Shown here: in pieces, positions 1 to 11,185 of the stretch
Numbering within the stretch: the first letter of the stretch is position 1
Layout: each line of letters begins with the position of its first letter
NCBI RefSeq assembly: GCF_018687715.1
Contig: NC_056765.1
Coordinates: 7,366,501-7,430,500 of the forward strand
Source of the DNA: Carya illinoinensis
Taxonomy: Eukaryota; Streptophyta; Magnoliopsida; Fagales; Juglandaceae
Length of the DNA: 64,000 nt
Direction: 5' to 3'
Position numbers and translations under genes: made by a program
Notes under the pieces: model-generated
Told to the model about the DNA's origin: nothing
The model's input: the letters and a program-made list of their open reading frames with translations, nothing else
Databases searched by the model: none

Positions 1-183
1 ATTCCCCCCACCTCACTTGTTTCCACCAGAATCTCTCTCTCCTTAACCCCGTAACAACCTGGAAGACCGTAATAACCACCCTCACGTGCCTATCGCACCC
101 TCCCACACCACCTCTTCTTTTCAAGAGATAAAAAGAAAGGAGACTATTCTCAAATATTGGGCATTACCTTTTTTTTTTTTAAA

Positions 184-620
184 TCTATTGGTATTCTAAA
201 GATAGAAAAAAGAAATGATCAATTTTAAAGCGTAGAACCCAAATTTAAATAGATCACAACTTAGCCATAAACTCCGTGCAATAGGAGTTTGTCTAAGCCC
301 ATAAATTGCTTTTTTAGTTTGCGGACATGATGAAAAAATTGAAGGTGGGCAAAGCTTAGTGGTTGAGTCAAGTACACACACTCAACAAAAGATGATCACC
401 ATGTATAAAAAGGCATTATGCACATGGAGTTGGATTGTCAACTATATATACAATATTAGAGGCTTAATGATTCCCATCATTGTTGGGATACTTTGTCTTT
501 TATATAATACAATATAATAAAAAAGAGCTTACTGTAATTCCATAAACTATAGGGAATTTCATTCAACAAAAGTAACTTCAACTCTTTGCACTTCCAATCT
601 GAAGACCCATGTCACTTGGG
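184..620. repeat. Duplicated CYP714 distal 5'-flank fragment (copy 1)
   Basis: Non-coding. It contains the flank block that recurs at about 1240-1500, 11715-11960, 28290-28525, 38810-39020 and 57940-58170. Recognisable pieces are 'GATCACAACTTAGCCATAAA', 'GAGTTTGTCTAAGCCC' and 'AGTTTGC.GACATGATGA'. It then continues into the sequence that normally precedes the 3' flank of the next P450 unit ('GAAGACCCATGTCACTT'). It marks the edge of a tandem segmental duplication unit. Bases 1-183 and 621-860 contain no gene; a short direct repeat 'GGTGGCTTCATCT' lies near 709-740. Confidence 0.75.
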
Positions 621-859
621 GGGATTTCTTCTTTACTCTTTAATTTGTGTTTGAATTTTTTAAGAAAATACGTACATTTGTACAATATTACACTTCCCGT
701 ACATCTAAGGTGGCTTCATCTGAGGTGGCTTCATCTAATATGTTAGATCTATTTTATGATAAAAATAATTTTACAATCTGAGGAAACCACATTAAGCTAC
801 ATCACTTTATAGAATTATTTTTGTGTAATCCTTTTGTCTCTAGAGTATTTCCCTTTCCC

Positions 860-1530
860 TTTTAAGAGTACTAAAATTACGATTCCCAAATCAATCTCTG
901 GCACGGCATTAAAATACTCTATGTTGTTGGTCAATCGAGATTTGAAATCTCAGGTTGAAAAATATGTATGAATAAAGAAAAAAATTGCATTAAGTATAAC
1001 ACTATTATATTATATATAATATGCACGTTTTTTTGAATAATAATAAAAACATAAACATATATCTTCAATCTTACTAGTTGTTTGAATTGTACAAGGATTA
1101 GACACTTACGTGGGTTTGAAAAAAAAATACTTTAATATAAATATATTTTTAGTTGTAAAGTAGATCTAACGGATTACATAAAAATATGTCAATTTGTAAT
1201 TTTATTTTGTGTAATATTCTTTTTGTGATGGTAGCAATATTCATTAATCTAAAGATGAAAATGAAATTAGCACTTATCGCTTATCATTTTTGAAGCCTAG
1301 AAGCCATACAAATTCAAAGAGATCACAACTTAGCCATAAGCAACATGCAAGAGGAGTTTGTTTAAGCCTGTAAAATCTGGCTTTCTTTAGTTTGTAGACA
1401 TTATGAGAAAATTGAGGGTGGGCAAATATGGCGGTTGAGTCATGTGCACAAACTCAAGAAGATGATGATCACCATGCAAAAATATTGCATTATGCACATG
1501 GAATTGAATTGTCAACAATGTACAATCTAT
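860..1530. repeat. Duplicated CYP714 distal 5'-flank fragment (copy 2)
   Basis: A second copy of the same flank directly after the first. It includes 'GAGTACTAAAATTACGATTC', also seen near 11378 and 38487, and the 'CACAACTTAGCCATAA' block at about 1325. It runs straight into the exon-1 scrap of copy A at about 1539. The exons 2-5 and 3' flank that should lie between have therefore been deleted. Confidence 0.7.
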
Positions 1531-1538
1531 ACAATAGA

Positions 1539-1660
1539 GATCGAAGCCTTTCCGGCTTCAGCACCAACGCATTAATTATACAACCATACAACAGTCCGGC
1601 GAAACCAAGAAATGCAATGGCAATTAATATCTTTGCTGCATCAAACTTGAGCTGCAACAT
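1539..1660 (-). pseudogene. CYP714 copy A: exon-1 remnant
   Basis: Only the N-terminal part of P450 exon 1 remains. On the minus strand an ATG at 1660 opens a reading (MLQLKFDAAKI...) that matches the start of exon 1 in copies B, C and E, through the membrane-anchor region to the 'KPERLRS' segment. Homology stops abruptly at about 1539, where the sequence switches to distal 5' flank. The proline-rich hinge, all catalytic regions and exons 2-5 are missing. The upstream flank (1661-1803) matches that of copy C, including a degenerate 'TATATCA'-type box. A non-functional deletion product. Confidence 0.85.
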
Positions 1661-1803
1661 GGCCCTAGTCTTCTTTGTCTTTCTCCGTTCCCCTAGAAAT
1701 GAGCTTCATTGACAGCTTGGTTTGTTTACCCATACGTATGTACACATGATATAATGAGTTTGGCTAGGCAATTTGGTCAAACCTCAACAATTCTTACAGC
1801 TCA

Positions 1804-2006
1804 TGACAAATATTAAAACTTGTGGAGAAAATTCTTACTTTCTTTATTGTGAAGTACGTACAAATATATAAATGTTACAAATAAGGTAGATCTTGAATAT
1901 ACATGATGAGGAATAAAAATTGAAATACAAAAGAATATGTTTATCTTATCATAACTAAGTTTGTTAGAGATAATGCTGAAAGAAATATGGCATAATGACT
2001 CTGATA
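1804..2006 (-). repeat. Copia 3' LTR (203 bp)
   Basis: Reads TATCAGAG...TTTGTCA on the minus strand. Paired with 6256-6458. The polypurine tract lies immediately inside it. Confidence 0.92.
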
Positions 2007-2013
2007 CTCTCCC

Positions 2014-2601
2014 TCAAGTTGGGTGGTGAATGTTTGAAGTGCCCAGCTTGAAAAGCAATCCAGATAAGTGAGTAGCTTTGAGGGGTTTAGTGAAAAGATC
2101 ACCAATGTTTTGTGAAGAAAAGATACTAGATGTTGATATCAAACAACTTTGAAGCTTCTTTCGAACCACATGGCAATCAATGTCAATATGCTTTGTGCAT
2201 TCATGGAAGACTGGATTTGCGGCAATGTGCAATGCTGCCTTGTTGTGACAGTACAATAGAGCTGGTTGAGGATGCAAAATAGTTAAGTCTTTCAAGAGAC
2301 AAACGAGCCAAGTGATCTCACGAACTGTAACAGCCATTGCTCGGTATTCTGCTTTAGTAGATGAGCAAGATATGGTGCTTTGTTTCTTTGATTTCCAAGA
2401 AATTGGAGAATTACCAAGAAGGATACAATAACCTATAATAGAATGCCTGTGGTCCATGCAATTAGCTAAATCAGAATCACGATAAGCTCTTAAGTGCATG
2501 GAGCTGTGAGATGGGAAGAAAATTCCTAGGCTGGGTGAGTTTTTGATGTAATGAAGCACACGGTGGGCTGCATCCAAGTGTGGTTGCCGAGGAGTAGACA
2601 T
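2014..2601 (-). pseudogene. Copia RNase H domain (pol C-terminus)
   Basis: An open segment of about 195 codons encodes the copia RNase H. It opens with 'STPRQPHLDAAHRVLHYIK' (the region after RT), then 'RAYRDSDLANC', where the canonical element has YSDADWA. It continues with the 'KSKKQSTISCSSTKAEYRAM' catalytic stretch and 'HNKAALHIAANPVFHECTKH' with its IDIDCH continuation. It ends just inside the 3' LTR with the usual 'DLFTKPL' motif. It belongs to the element at 1804-6458 and is separated by stops from RT upstream, so it cannot be made as part of a polyprotein. Host function is not expected. Confidence 0.9.
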
Positions 2602-3690
2602 GTATTAGCTCAATATATACCTGAACAAAGTAAGTGAGGTTTGGACGTGTAATGGTGAGATAGACAAGTCATCCACCGAGTCATCGATAAGTAGTAGGTT
2701 CAGCCAAGAGTGGTCCATCTGAATAGTTGAGTTTCAAATTTTGCTTCATTGGGAGGAGGAAGAGTGAGAATCGAGAAAACCAGTGTCTTGAAGGATATCC
2801 AGTGCATATTTTCTTTGACATAGAGAGATACCTTGTTTTGATGTTGCAACCTCAAGGCCAAGAAAGAATTTAAGATCACTAAGGTCTTTGAGCTTGAAAT
2901 GGGTGTTTAGATGAGTTGTTAGGTCATCAATAGCACCAAGATTGTTACTTGCAATAATTATGTCATCAATATAGATGAGTAGAGCTATGAAAGTGGAACC
3001 TTGCTACCGAGTGAAGAGAGAGTAATCTGATTTGGACTGAGTGAAACCACAATGAAGTAATGTGGATGAGAACTTGGAGAACCATTGTCTAGAAGCTAGT
3101 TTCAGACCATACAAATATTTGTTGAGGCGGCAAACTGAGTGCTCCTCCTATCGAGTGAAACCTAGAGGGAGAGTCATGTAGACCTTTTCATGAAGATCCC
3201 CACTTAGAAATGCTTTGTTGACATCTAGTTGTCGAAGGTACCAATTATGTGCATCAACAATAGCAAGTAAACACCTAAATATTACAAGTTTGGCAACTGG
3301 AGAAAATGTCTCGTGGTAATCGAACCCCTCTTGCTGTGTGTAGCCCTTGGCCACTAGTCTAGCTTTGTAACGTTCAATGTTGCCATCAAATTTATGCTTA
3401 ATGCTGTATACCCACTTACAATCGATGGCCTGTTTGTGAAGTGGTAAAGGAGTGATACTCCATGTATGATTGTCTTCCAATGCCTTAATCTTTGCAGCCA
3501 TGGCATCTCGCCAATGTTGGTGTTTCACAGCCTCACGGAAAGTCTTGGGTTCAGTGTGACAAGAAAGTGCAATAGAAAAACTACGATAGGAGGGAGATAA
3601 GTGATTATATGATATGAAGGAAGAAAGGGAATAAGGAGTACCTGACTTTGTTGAACCCTACTGGCTGGAAGAGTTGGTTTGGCATGACGG
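2602..3690 (-). pseudogene. Copia reverse transcriptase domain, frameshifted
   Basis: Decayed RT of the minus-strand copia. The clearest open part is 3148-3528, with '[14 protein letters not shown]', '[20 protein letters not shown]', '[20 protein letters not shown]' and '[18 protein letters not shown]'. These are hallmarks of copia RT up to the finger and palm regions. The remainder, towards 2602, is broken by stops. An antisense 'IYIDDIIIA'-like YVDD region is visible near 2945-2975. The reverse transcriptase is inactive in this copy. Confidence 0.88.
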
Positions 3691-4700
3691 CATGGCTAAT
3701 TAATAGTGGTAGTCTTGTAGATACGCTGGTGGACGACGAGCATGAGTGGAACGACGTGAGATGGATTCATTAGTGGGAAGTGAGGTAGACAAAGAAGGCT
3801 GAGGGGTAGGCATGCCAATGGAAACAATTGGATTTGGCAAGACAGGTGGATTCTTGTGTTCTGGTGGACTTGTAGGAGAGACTGCAGTTGTAAAGGGAAA
3901 GATACATTTGTAAAAAATGACATCCCTTGATATAAATGTTTGCTTGGTTTGTAAATCAAGAACCTTGTAGCATTTAGTAGAAAATGGGTATCCAAGGAAG
4001 ACACAAGCTCAGGCACGTGGGTCAAACTTGAACCTGTTATGAGCAATGGTAGAGGTATAACAAAGGCAACCGAAGACTCAAAGATGAGAGTAGCTTGGCT
4101 TGGATTTAAAGAGAACTTCATAGGGTGAAGGACCATAAAGTAGAGGTGTGAGAACATGATTGATAAGGTAAGTAGCTATGAGGATACAATCACCCCAAAA
4201 TTGTATGGGTAAGTTAGATTGGAACTGAAGGGCACATGCGACATTTAGGAGATGTTGATGTTTACGTTCGACTACACCATTTTGTTGTGGTGTAGCAACA
4301 CAACTACGTTGGTGAATGATGCCATTGTCAGTAAAGAAAGATTGCATATCAATTTCTAAGTCGTTGTCACTACGAATAATTTAAACCTTGGAAGAGAATT
4401 GTGTTTCAATGAGTTTAATGAAAGAAGATAATAAAGAATGAGTATGTGATTTGTGACTCATGAGATAGACCCATGCACAACGTGTGAAGTCATCGACTAT
4501 GGTTAAAAAATATTTTGAACCATCGTGAGAAGTAAGGGGCATTGGTTCCCATATGTCACAATGCAATAATTCAAAGGAGAAAGTAGAAGAAATTTTGCTA
4601 ATAGGAAAAAAAGATGTTGTTGTTTTGCTAAGGGGCAAACATTACAATGCTCATGTTTTGAAATAGAATTATTGAGTACATCATTATTCAAAGATGATAA
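3691..4700 (-). pseudogene. Copia integrase domain, interrupted
   Basis: GAG-pre-integrase and integrase core of the minus-strand copia. A zinc-binding 'HEHCNVCPLAKQ' piece lies at about 4620-4670. The core follows with 'HCDIWEPMPLTSHDGSKYFL' and 'TIVDDFTRCAWVYLM' (4381-4638). Then comes the catalytic-region '[20 protein letters not shown]' and '[11 protein letters not shown]' (4078-4347). Open stretches alternate between frames, so this is a broken ORF. The stretch from 3691 to about 4080 is the linker between integrase and RT. Confidence 0.88.
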
Positions 4701-4959
4701 ACTGGAAAAGGAAAGGTGGCCTAAACATCTATGCCATAAAGTTGTTGAAGAAGCATAAACAGAAGCAGAGTATGTGCGAGATGAAGAGGGTGGCAGTAAA
4801 TGATATAGGCCATGATGTCATTTAGGCAAACCAATCTTCCTCCATGACAGCTAGTCCTGGATGAAACACAAGTTAGAGAGAAATATGAGACAACAAGAGT
4901 TAGTGGAAATGAGCTTGCTGGCTGAAATTAAGTTAAACATAAATGATGGAACACATAAA

Positions 4960-6226
4960 ACATCAGTAAGATGTAGAGAAGGAAAGAGATATGATGCCAA
5001 TGTGAGAGGCAGTGACTGAGGTGCCATTGGGCAGATAGACTGGACTTGATATGGAAGAAGTGATTGTGGTGAGGGAGGAGATTGAAGTGACCATATGGTC
5101 AGTACCTCCTATGTCAAGTATCCAAGGGCGAAGTGAACAAGATGCAGAAAAAGAGTAGGAAATACCTGAGAGATTGGTGGGAGTCTGAGAAGAAAAAGGT
5201 TGTAAACTACCTGCAGCGGCATGATTAACCATAGGCTGTGGAGAGGAGGTATTGAAAAGACCAAGAAGTTGGTCACATTGCTCCTTGGTGAAAGGAAGTT
5301 AAGGTATGGTAGTGGTAACATCAATACCTAAAACTTGATTAATTGAAGATGGTTGATGAAGTTGATGTCTAGGAGGATAGCCATGAAGCTTGTAACAACG
5401 ATCAGTCGTATGGCCATGAATACGACAATGATTGCAAAAAGGCGCTCACGTTTAGAGGTGGAATATGAAGCATCTCATTTAGACTCAGAGTGAGTTGTAG
5501 GTTGATTGATGTGGCTGACTAGAGCAGCAGGTTCCACAGCAGAAGCACTGATGGAGGCAACTTCATGTGGACATTCTTACAAAACAAGGGAGAAAACTTT
5601 ATTGATAGTTGGAAGAGGATCCATCAAGAGAATCTGTCCACGAACAGAAGAAAAAGACTCATTGAGCCCCATTAGAAAATACATGACCTTCTCCTCCTGT
5701 TGATAAGCTAGAAGTGTTTTGGAGGCACCACAAGTGCAGTCTAGTATAGGCCGAAAATTATTAATTCATCCCAAAAACCTTTGAGTTGAGTGAAGTAAAG
5801 GTTGACAGATGTTTGATTTTGAGACAAGGAAGAGATAGCCTTTTGGATTTGAAATATATGAGGAGCATTGCTTTGAGAGAAACGTTCCTTGAGATCATTC
5901 CACATAACAGTGGCTGTGTCAATGAAAATGATGTTGGCAGCAAGGTCTTTGGAGACAGAGTTTAAGATCCAAGAGAGAACCATGTTGTTGCAATGAGACC
6001 AAATGTCAAACAAGGGATCAGTACGTTGAGAGGGATGAGGAAGAGAACCATCAATGAAACCAATTTTGTTCTTGGCACTAAGGGCAATGAACATGGAGTG
6101 GCTCTAGGTGGAGTAATTTTCACCAATTAAGGGTTGAGACACCAAAAGTGTGCTTGGGCTATCACCATTGTGCAAGAAGTAGAGGCTAGAGGGATTATCA
6201 GTCAAATTGTTGGAAAGAGAAGCCAT
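4960..6226 (-). pseudogene. Copia gag and protease region
   Basis: The gag ATG is at 6226 on the minus strand (MASLSNNL...), followed by 'NYSTWSHSMFIALSAKNKIG' and 'FIDGSLPHPS'. The UBN2-type gag core runs through 5741-6094 (e.g. 'VMWNDLKERFSQSNAPHIF'). A CCHC-like region (HGYPPRH / CFHCNHCRIHGHTTDRCYK-like) is visible near 5380-5450. The protease-like 'PWILDIGGTDHMV' (normally DSGATDH) lies at about 5100. Frameshifts interrupt it several times. Structural and processing functions are presumably lost. Confidence 0.8.
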
Positions 6227-6255
6227 CTATAGTAAGGATCGACTCTTTGATACCA

Positions 6256-6458
6256 TAACAAATATTGAAACTTGTGGAGAAAACTCTTACTTTCTTTATT
6301 GTGAAGTACGTACAAATATATAGATGTTATAGATCATGTAGATCTTGAATGTACATGATAAGGCATAAAAACTGAAATACAAAAGAATATGTTTATTTTA
6401 TCACAACTAAGTTTGTTAGAGATAATGTCTAGAGAAATATGGCTTAATGACTCTAATA
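6256..6458 (-). repeat. Copia 5' LTR (203 bp)
   Basis: Partner of 1804-2006. It starts TATTAGAG on the minus strand and is followed by the tRNA primer site at 6241-6255. Non-canonical TA termini are seen here, whereas the 3' LTR ends in CA. Confidence 0.92.
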
Positions 6459-6463
6459 GCTCA

Positions 6464-7784
6464 TGTGATCTTGATCGATGGCAACCATTACTTAATGGCA
6501 CATAGTTTATTGAAAAAACTCCAAAAAACTATATTCAAATTAAAAGGGTTATTGAAAAGATGAATGCTACAGTTACAAAAATATTATACAAAAATAATTT
6601 CATAAACTAACGTAACTTCATGTGATATGTCAGATCTGCTTTACAATAAAATTAACTTTATAATCTAACAAATTATATCAAGTTACGTTAGTTTATGTGA
6701 TTATTTTTGTGTGATCATTTTGTGATAGATTATTTCAATTTTAAAAATACAAAAGAGAAAATTAAAATTCTAGACTTTCATTACATTTTTTGTATTTAGA
6801 TTTTTAATTTTTTTTAATGGACCACTTGATCACATCACATGATGGTAGGATCCATTTCAACAATAAATCCTAAATAGCCAAAAATGATTATTGTATTAAA
6901 TTATTATATTCTTTGGTCTTTTCTTTCCTTGAGGTTAGTTGGAACGAATTATTGTATTAAATTTTGGAATAATTTATCTATTCAATCGGTTCTTTGAACT
7001 AAGAGAAAAAGAACATTAAATTTTAAAAATATTTTTATAGTTTGATGAATCACTACATCAAGACACATTAGTTTGTGAGATTATTTTTATATAATTTCAT
7101 TGGGGCTAAAGTATTTTTCAACAAATAGTTGTGCATCTACTCCGTCCACTCACTCTACATATATAAGATTAAATGCAGTAACATGATTTGTATGATTTGT
7201 CTATTCTTTCTCTAAAAAGAAATAGATCATTCAATTCCATACAAATAGCTAGCAATATGTTAATGATTATTGGATTCAAAGATGAGATAGTTTTAGATGA
7301 AAGTTGAATAAAATATTATTAGAATATTATTTTTTAATATTATTATTGTTTTGAAATTTGAAAAGATTGAATTGGGATTTGAAAAGGTTGAATTGTTCAT
7401 TATATTTTGTATAGGAGTTTGAGAAAATTGTAATAATGAGATGAGATGAAATGGTCTCTGAATCCAAACAGGCTTAATCTACTAATAATAGTTTGGGCCA
7501 CCACATAATTTTCTTGCCTCACTTTTCAAACAGTGGCCCACATTACCAAAGAGGTGAATTATTGGTTACACAGATGTCTATGTTATTATAGAAATATAGT
7601 TTTAAATGCTAACATTAACAACTTAGCTTCATGATTAAATGTGGAACTATTACAAGGCGACAAAAGTCTTGTACACATAATTTATTTATGTGTGATTTAA
7701 TGATTAAATTTTGTGTGAAAATTTGAATCTATGCTCACTTTTAACATTGTTCTCTTTTTAATACGATGATAATTAATTATAACA
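6464..7784. other. 5' flank of CYP714 copy A (intergenic)
   Basis: No gene. The sequence is colinear with 35920-37570 upstream of copy C, for example 'TTACTTAATGGCACATA', 'ATGGTAGGATC.ATTT.AACAA' and 'CTTGCCTCACTTT'. It breaks off where the LINE is inserted. It contains a MITE at about 7271-7474. Confidence 0.8.
7271..7474. mobile_element. AT-rich MITE ('GGATTCAAAGATGAGAT' family)
   Basis: A non-coding element of about 200 bp beginning 'TGGATTCAAAGATGAGAT' and ending 'GAATCCAAACAGGCTT'. The interior carries the typical 'AATATTATTTTTTAATATTA' core. It is absent from the matching position in the copy C flank. Related copies in either orientation are at about 39478-39690, 45936-46155, 55880-56050, 56980-57215 and, more divergent, 58375-58740. 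Confidence 0.75.
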
Positions 7785-8319
7785 TAGCAAAGGAATTTGC
7801 AAAATCTTCTCCTTACTCTTCTTCTCAGGATGTGCAGTCGCCAGAGATGTAGGGAAATGAGTCAAAGGCCATAAAGGGGGCTGTGGATGTTACAACGGAT
7901 GATGGTGGTGGGTTTTGTTAGTTTCAAATTCAAACTGTAACAGATGATGCGGTTACAACGACTTTAATGGACGAAAGGGTTGCTGAAATTCAGGAGAACA
8001 TGGGTGCTAAATTAATGGAGAAGGGGAGTAGGCAAGTTGATGGGGGCGCGTTTACATGGTTAGTTGTAGAAGATAAGGGATTCAGAAAGGTGGATGTTTG
8101 TGTAACTGACTTGAATAATGTTAATATTGATCCTGGGCTGATGGGTTTTTAAAGATCGAATTTAATGTCGATAGGGATGAGCTTAACAGGCCCGTTGAGA
8201 ACAAGCTCAATGGGCTATCTAGTAGGAAATGGAAGAGAGTGTTGTCTCTTAATGAAACGATACACCCATTGTCAACAATTGTTTAACCATCAAAAGTTGC
8301 TAGTAAAGTTTCTTATCAG

Positions 8320-9320
8320 ATGAATGTGGATTTGACTAAGGAGTATAATGCTGATGATGTGAAGGAAACTTTGCAACAAATGAATCCTACAAAGGCCCCT
8401 GGTCCTGATGGCATGCTACTAATATTTTTCCAAAAGTATTGGCATGTGGTTGAGAATTATATTACCTCAGCAATTCTACAAGCTTTAAATTTAGGTGTTT
8501 TTCCTTCTTCACTAAACCATACTCATATTACCCTTAGTCCTAAAAAGAAGTGTCATGTTAAAGTTGCTAACTATAGGCCCATTAGTTTGTGTAGTGAGGT
8601 TTATAAACTCATTTTCAAGATTCTTTCTAATAGATTGAAAAATGTCTTATCAAGGGTTATTAGTGAGAGTCAAAGTATTTTTGTTCTAGGCGCCTCATTT
8701 CTGATAATGTATTAATTGCTTATGAATTGGTACATTATCTTAAACAAAAAAGGAAGGGGGAAAAGCAATACATTCTTTAAAGTTAGATATGAGTAAGGCT
8801 TATGATAGGGTGAGTGGGGGGTTTATAACATCTGTTATGGAGGTGATGGGTTTCATCAGAGTTCGATAGAGTTGGTCATGTGTTCTGTTAGGTCTGTCTC
8901 CTTTTATGTTTTTATCAATGGAGAGCCTAAGGGTCCTATCATACCAACTATGGGTTTGAGACAAGGGGACCATTTTCCTTTTATCTGTTTCTCATTTGTA
9001 CTAAGGGTTTGATCTCCCTTTTAAGTTAAGGACTGCTAGGTTTTGGAAGGATATTTCTAATATAAAAATCTGCATATGGGTTCCTCATATTAATTATCTA
9101 CTCTTTGCCGATGATAGTGTTGTTTTTTGTAAGGCTGAGGTGGATGAGAATAAAAAAGTGCAAAAATTGTTGGAGACATATGAATTTGTCTTAGGTCAGA
9201 GGATAAATAAGGAAAAAGCTATGATTGTGTTTAGTGGTAATGTAAGTGTGGAAGCTAAGAAAGAAATCAAGAATCTGTGGAGTAATTGTGAAATTCAACA
9301 ATGTGAGAGGTAGCTTGGAC
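8320..9320 (+). pseudogene. LINE reverse transcriptase (broken)
   Basis: The RT begins around 8320 with 'MNPTKAPGPDGMLLIFFQKY' and 'VANYRPISLCSEVYKLIFKI', followed by 'LSNRLKNVL' (8320-8715). After a frameshift and stops it resumes. A 'LDMSKAYDRV' region is near 8785-8815, and the catalytic 'INYLLFADDSVVF' is at about 9093-9130, where FADD is the conserved LINE active-site box. The C-terminal 'QRINKEKAM' stretch follows. The succession of motifs is unmistakable for plant L1 ORF2. Multiple interruptions rule out activity. Confidence 0.9.
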
Positions 9321-9576
9321 TTCCACCTGTTATTGGGAGGTCAAAAAATAGAGTTTTTTAGTCTATAAAACAAAGGATTTGGCAAAATTTCAATCTTAGA
9401 AAGAAAAGTTGCTGTCACAAGGTGGTAAGGAAATTTTATTGAAAGCAGTAGCTCTATCAATCCCAATATACACAATGAGTTGTTTTCTTCTTCCTTTTAG
9501 TTTGTGTTATGAGTTGGAGGGTATGATGTCAAAATTTTGGTGGGGCCAAAAGGATAGTGAGAGGAAGATTCACTAG

Positions 9577-10650
9577 TTGAGCTGGAATAAAATGTGTCAA
9601 AGGAAATCTCAAGGTGGGATGGGGTTTAAAGATTTAAGAATTTTCAAGTTGGCTTTATTAGTAAAGCAAGGGTGGAGATTATTTCAAGATGAGAGCTCTT
9701 TAATGCACATATTATTAAATGCTAAATACTTTCTTGATACTAGTTTTATGCGAGCAAGATTGGGTAAATGTCCATCTTATACATGGAGGGGCATTTGGGA
9801 AGCTAGAAAATGGCTTGTGGCAGGGTGTAGGTGGAGAATAAGAGAGGAAAGCCTGTTAAGATTTGGCTGGATGAGTGGGTTCCAGGGCATCATTCTTTAG
9901 TTTCTAAAGGGGTTGTGGTTAGGGAGGAAACTAGATTTGATTTAGTAGACTCTCTTTTTGTGGATAATGAAAAAATGTGGGATATTCATAAACTTAGATC
10001 TCTCTTCAATCCAACTGTGGTAGCTGATATACTTAAAATACTGTTATGTTCTGCTGATGTCGAATATAAGAGGGTTTGGTCTCATGAGAGAAATGACATG
10101 TTCAATGTTAAAAGCTGCTATAGGTTTATTTATGCTCAGGTGGGATCTCAGATTGCAGAAACCTCAAATGTGCAGGGTCAATGTGTTCTCAGGAAGTAGT
10201 TGTGGAATATGCCAGTTCCAACCAAGATAAAAATCTTTGCATAGCGTGCATGCAAAGATGGATTACCTACTGGAATGAACTTAGTGCAGAAACATGTGTT
10301 AATTGATGCAACATGTACATTCTGCTTATCAGAAAGTGAGGATCTTCATCAGGCTTTGGTGAGTTGTGTTACTCTCCAGAGGATTTGGCAATCTTATTAC
10401 CCTGGGCTAGTCATTGACAAAAGGATGATAGTATTTGAGTTAGCTCTGAAAATTTGTGAAGGGACAATGAGTGAAAAGTTGCCTGTGTTTTTTGCTTTGG
10501 CTTGGAGTTTCTGTTATAGAAGAAATAAATATGTGCATGATCAGTTGTTGCTTAGTCCTAAACATGTAGTTGATAATGCTTTAACTATGTTGAGAAGTTA
10601 TGATCAAGTGAAGCCAAAGAATTGTTTACAGATTAATCAACATTACAGAT
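9577..10650 (+). pseudogene. LINE ORF2 C-terminal zinc-finger region
   Basis: Downstream of RT, 'WNKMCQRKSQGGMGFKDLRI' and 'FKLALLVKQGWRL' (9577 on) mark the conserved post-RT region of plant LINEs. The zf-RVT segment continues from 9831 and restarts after a stop near 10200. It includes 'PTKIKIFA' and a 'CTFCLSESEDLHQAL..C' cysteine/histidine cluster at about 10310-10370. Two frame changes are visible. Confidence 0.85.
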
Positions 10651-10654
10651 GGTA

Positions 10655-11133
10655 ACCTCCTCAATTTGACTGCTTGAAGTTAGATGTTGATGGTGCAGCT
10701 TTTACAGCTTTGGGAAAAATAGGTGTTGGTGCTGTGTTGAGAGATGCTTTAGGCCTAGTGCTTATGGCTGTGAGTAAATCTAAGGTTGAGGTTGAAGACA
10801 CTGCAGCTATAGAATTATTGGCTTTTCAGAGGGTTGCAATTGTGTGCTAGTATGGTAATTTCATAGCTTATGGTGGAGAGTGAGAGTTTGCTAATCGTGG
10901 AAGCCTTGCAGGAAAATAGCATGGATAATTTTGGGTTGGGAGTGTTATATCATGAAATTAAAAAGCTTTCCTTTTGCTTTGGTAGTTGTCTTTTTTCACA
11001 TGTTTATCAGGAGGGCAATATGGCAGCACATACACTGGCTAAAAATGCTTGTAAAGTTGAAAGTATTAATATGCGGTGGGATTATATTTCAAACTGTATT
11101 TCTCAAGTCATATGGCTTGATAATTATCTGTAA
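10655..11133 (+). pseudogene. LINE-encoded RNase H domain
   Basis: 'LKLDVDGAAFTALGKIGVGA' and 'VLRDALGLVLMAVSKSK' (about 10672-10785), the start of the plant LINE RNase H (RVT_3), are followed after a stop by 'VESESLLIVEALQENSMDNF' and 'FSHVYQEGNMAAHTLAKNA' (10870-11133). The last matches the conserved 'R..N..AH.LA..A' end of the domain. The catalytic chain is interrupted at about 10848. Confidence 0.85.
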
Positions 11134-11185
11134 TCGTTTTTCCTTTTGATTAATGAAGTTATAATTCCTAAAAAAATATAAATAA

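Larger units (their letters stand above)
1804..6458 (-). mobile_element. Ty1/copia LTR retrotransposon, complete but decayed
   Basis: The 4,655-bp element lies on the minus strand in the 5' flank of copy A. The 5-bp duplication GCTCA at 1799-1803 and 6459-6463 borders it exactly. The uninterrupted host sequence is preserved in copy C near 35918. Both LTRs are 203 bp (1804-2006 and 6256-6458), with roughly 20 mismatches by eye, so the insertion is not recent. Next to the 5' LTR (the high-coordinate one), 6241-6255 reads TGGTATCAAAGAGTC on the minus strand, the usual initiator-Met tRNA primer site. A purine tract (TTGAGGGAGAG) abuts the 3' LTR at 2007-2017. Gag, integrase, RT and RNase H follow in copia order, but stops and frameshifts break the polyprotein. 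Confidence 0.95.
7785..11185 (+). mobile_element. L1-type LINE, 5'-truncated and inactivated
   Basis: A non-LTR retrotransposon of about 3.4 kb. The hexamer ATAACA flanks it (7779-7784 and 11186-11191), and the host sequence on either side is continuous in copy C around 38271-38300. The order is RT, zinc-finger region, RNase H and an A-rich tail (about 11170-11185). ORF1 and the endonuclease are not recognisable, which suggests 5' truncation. Stops and frameshifts break ORF2. Confidence 0.88.
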
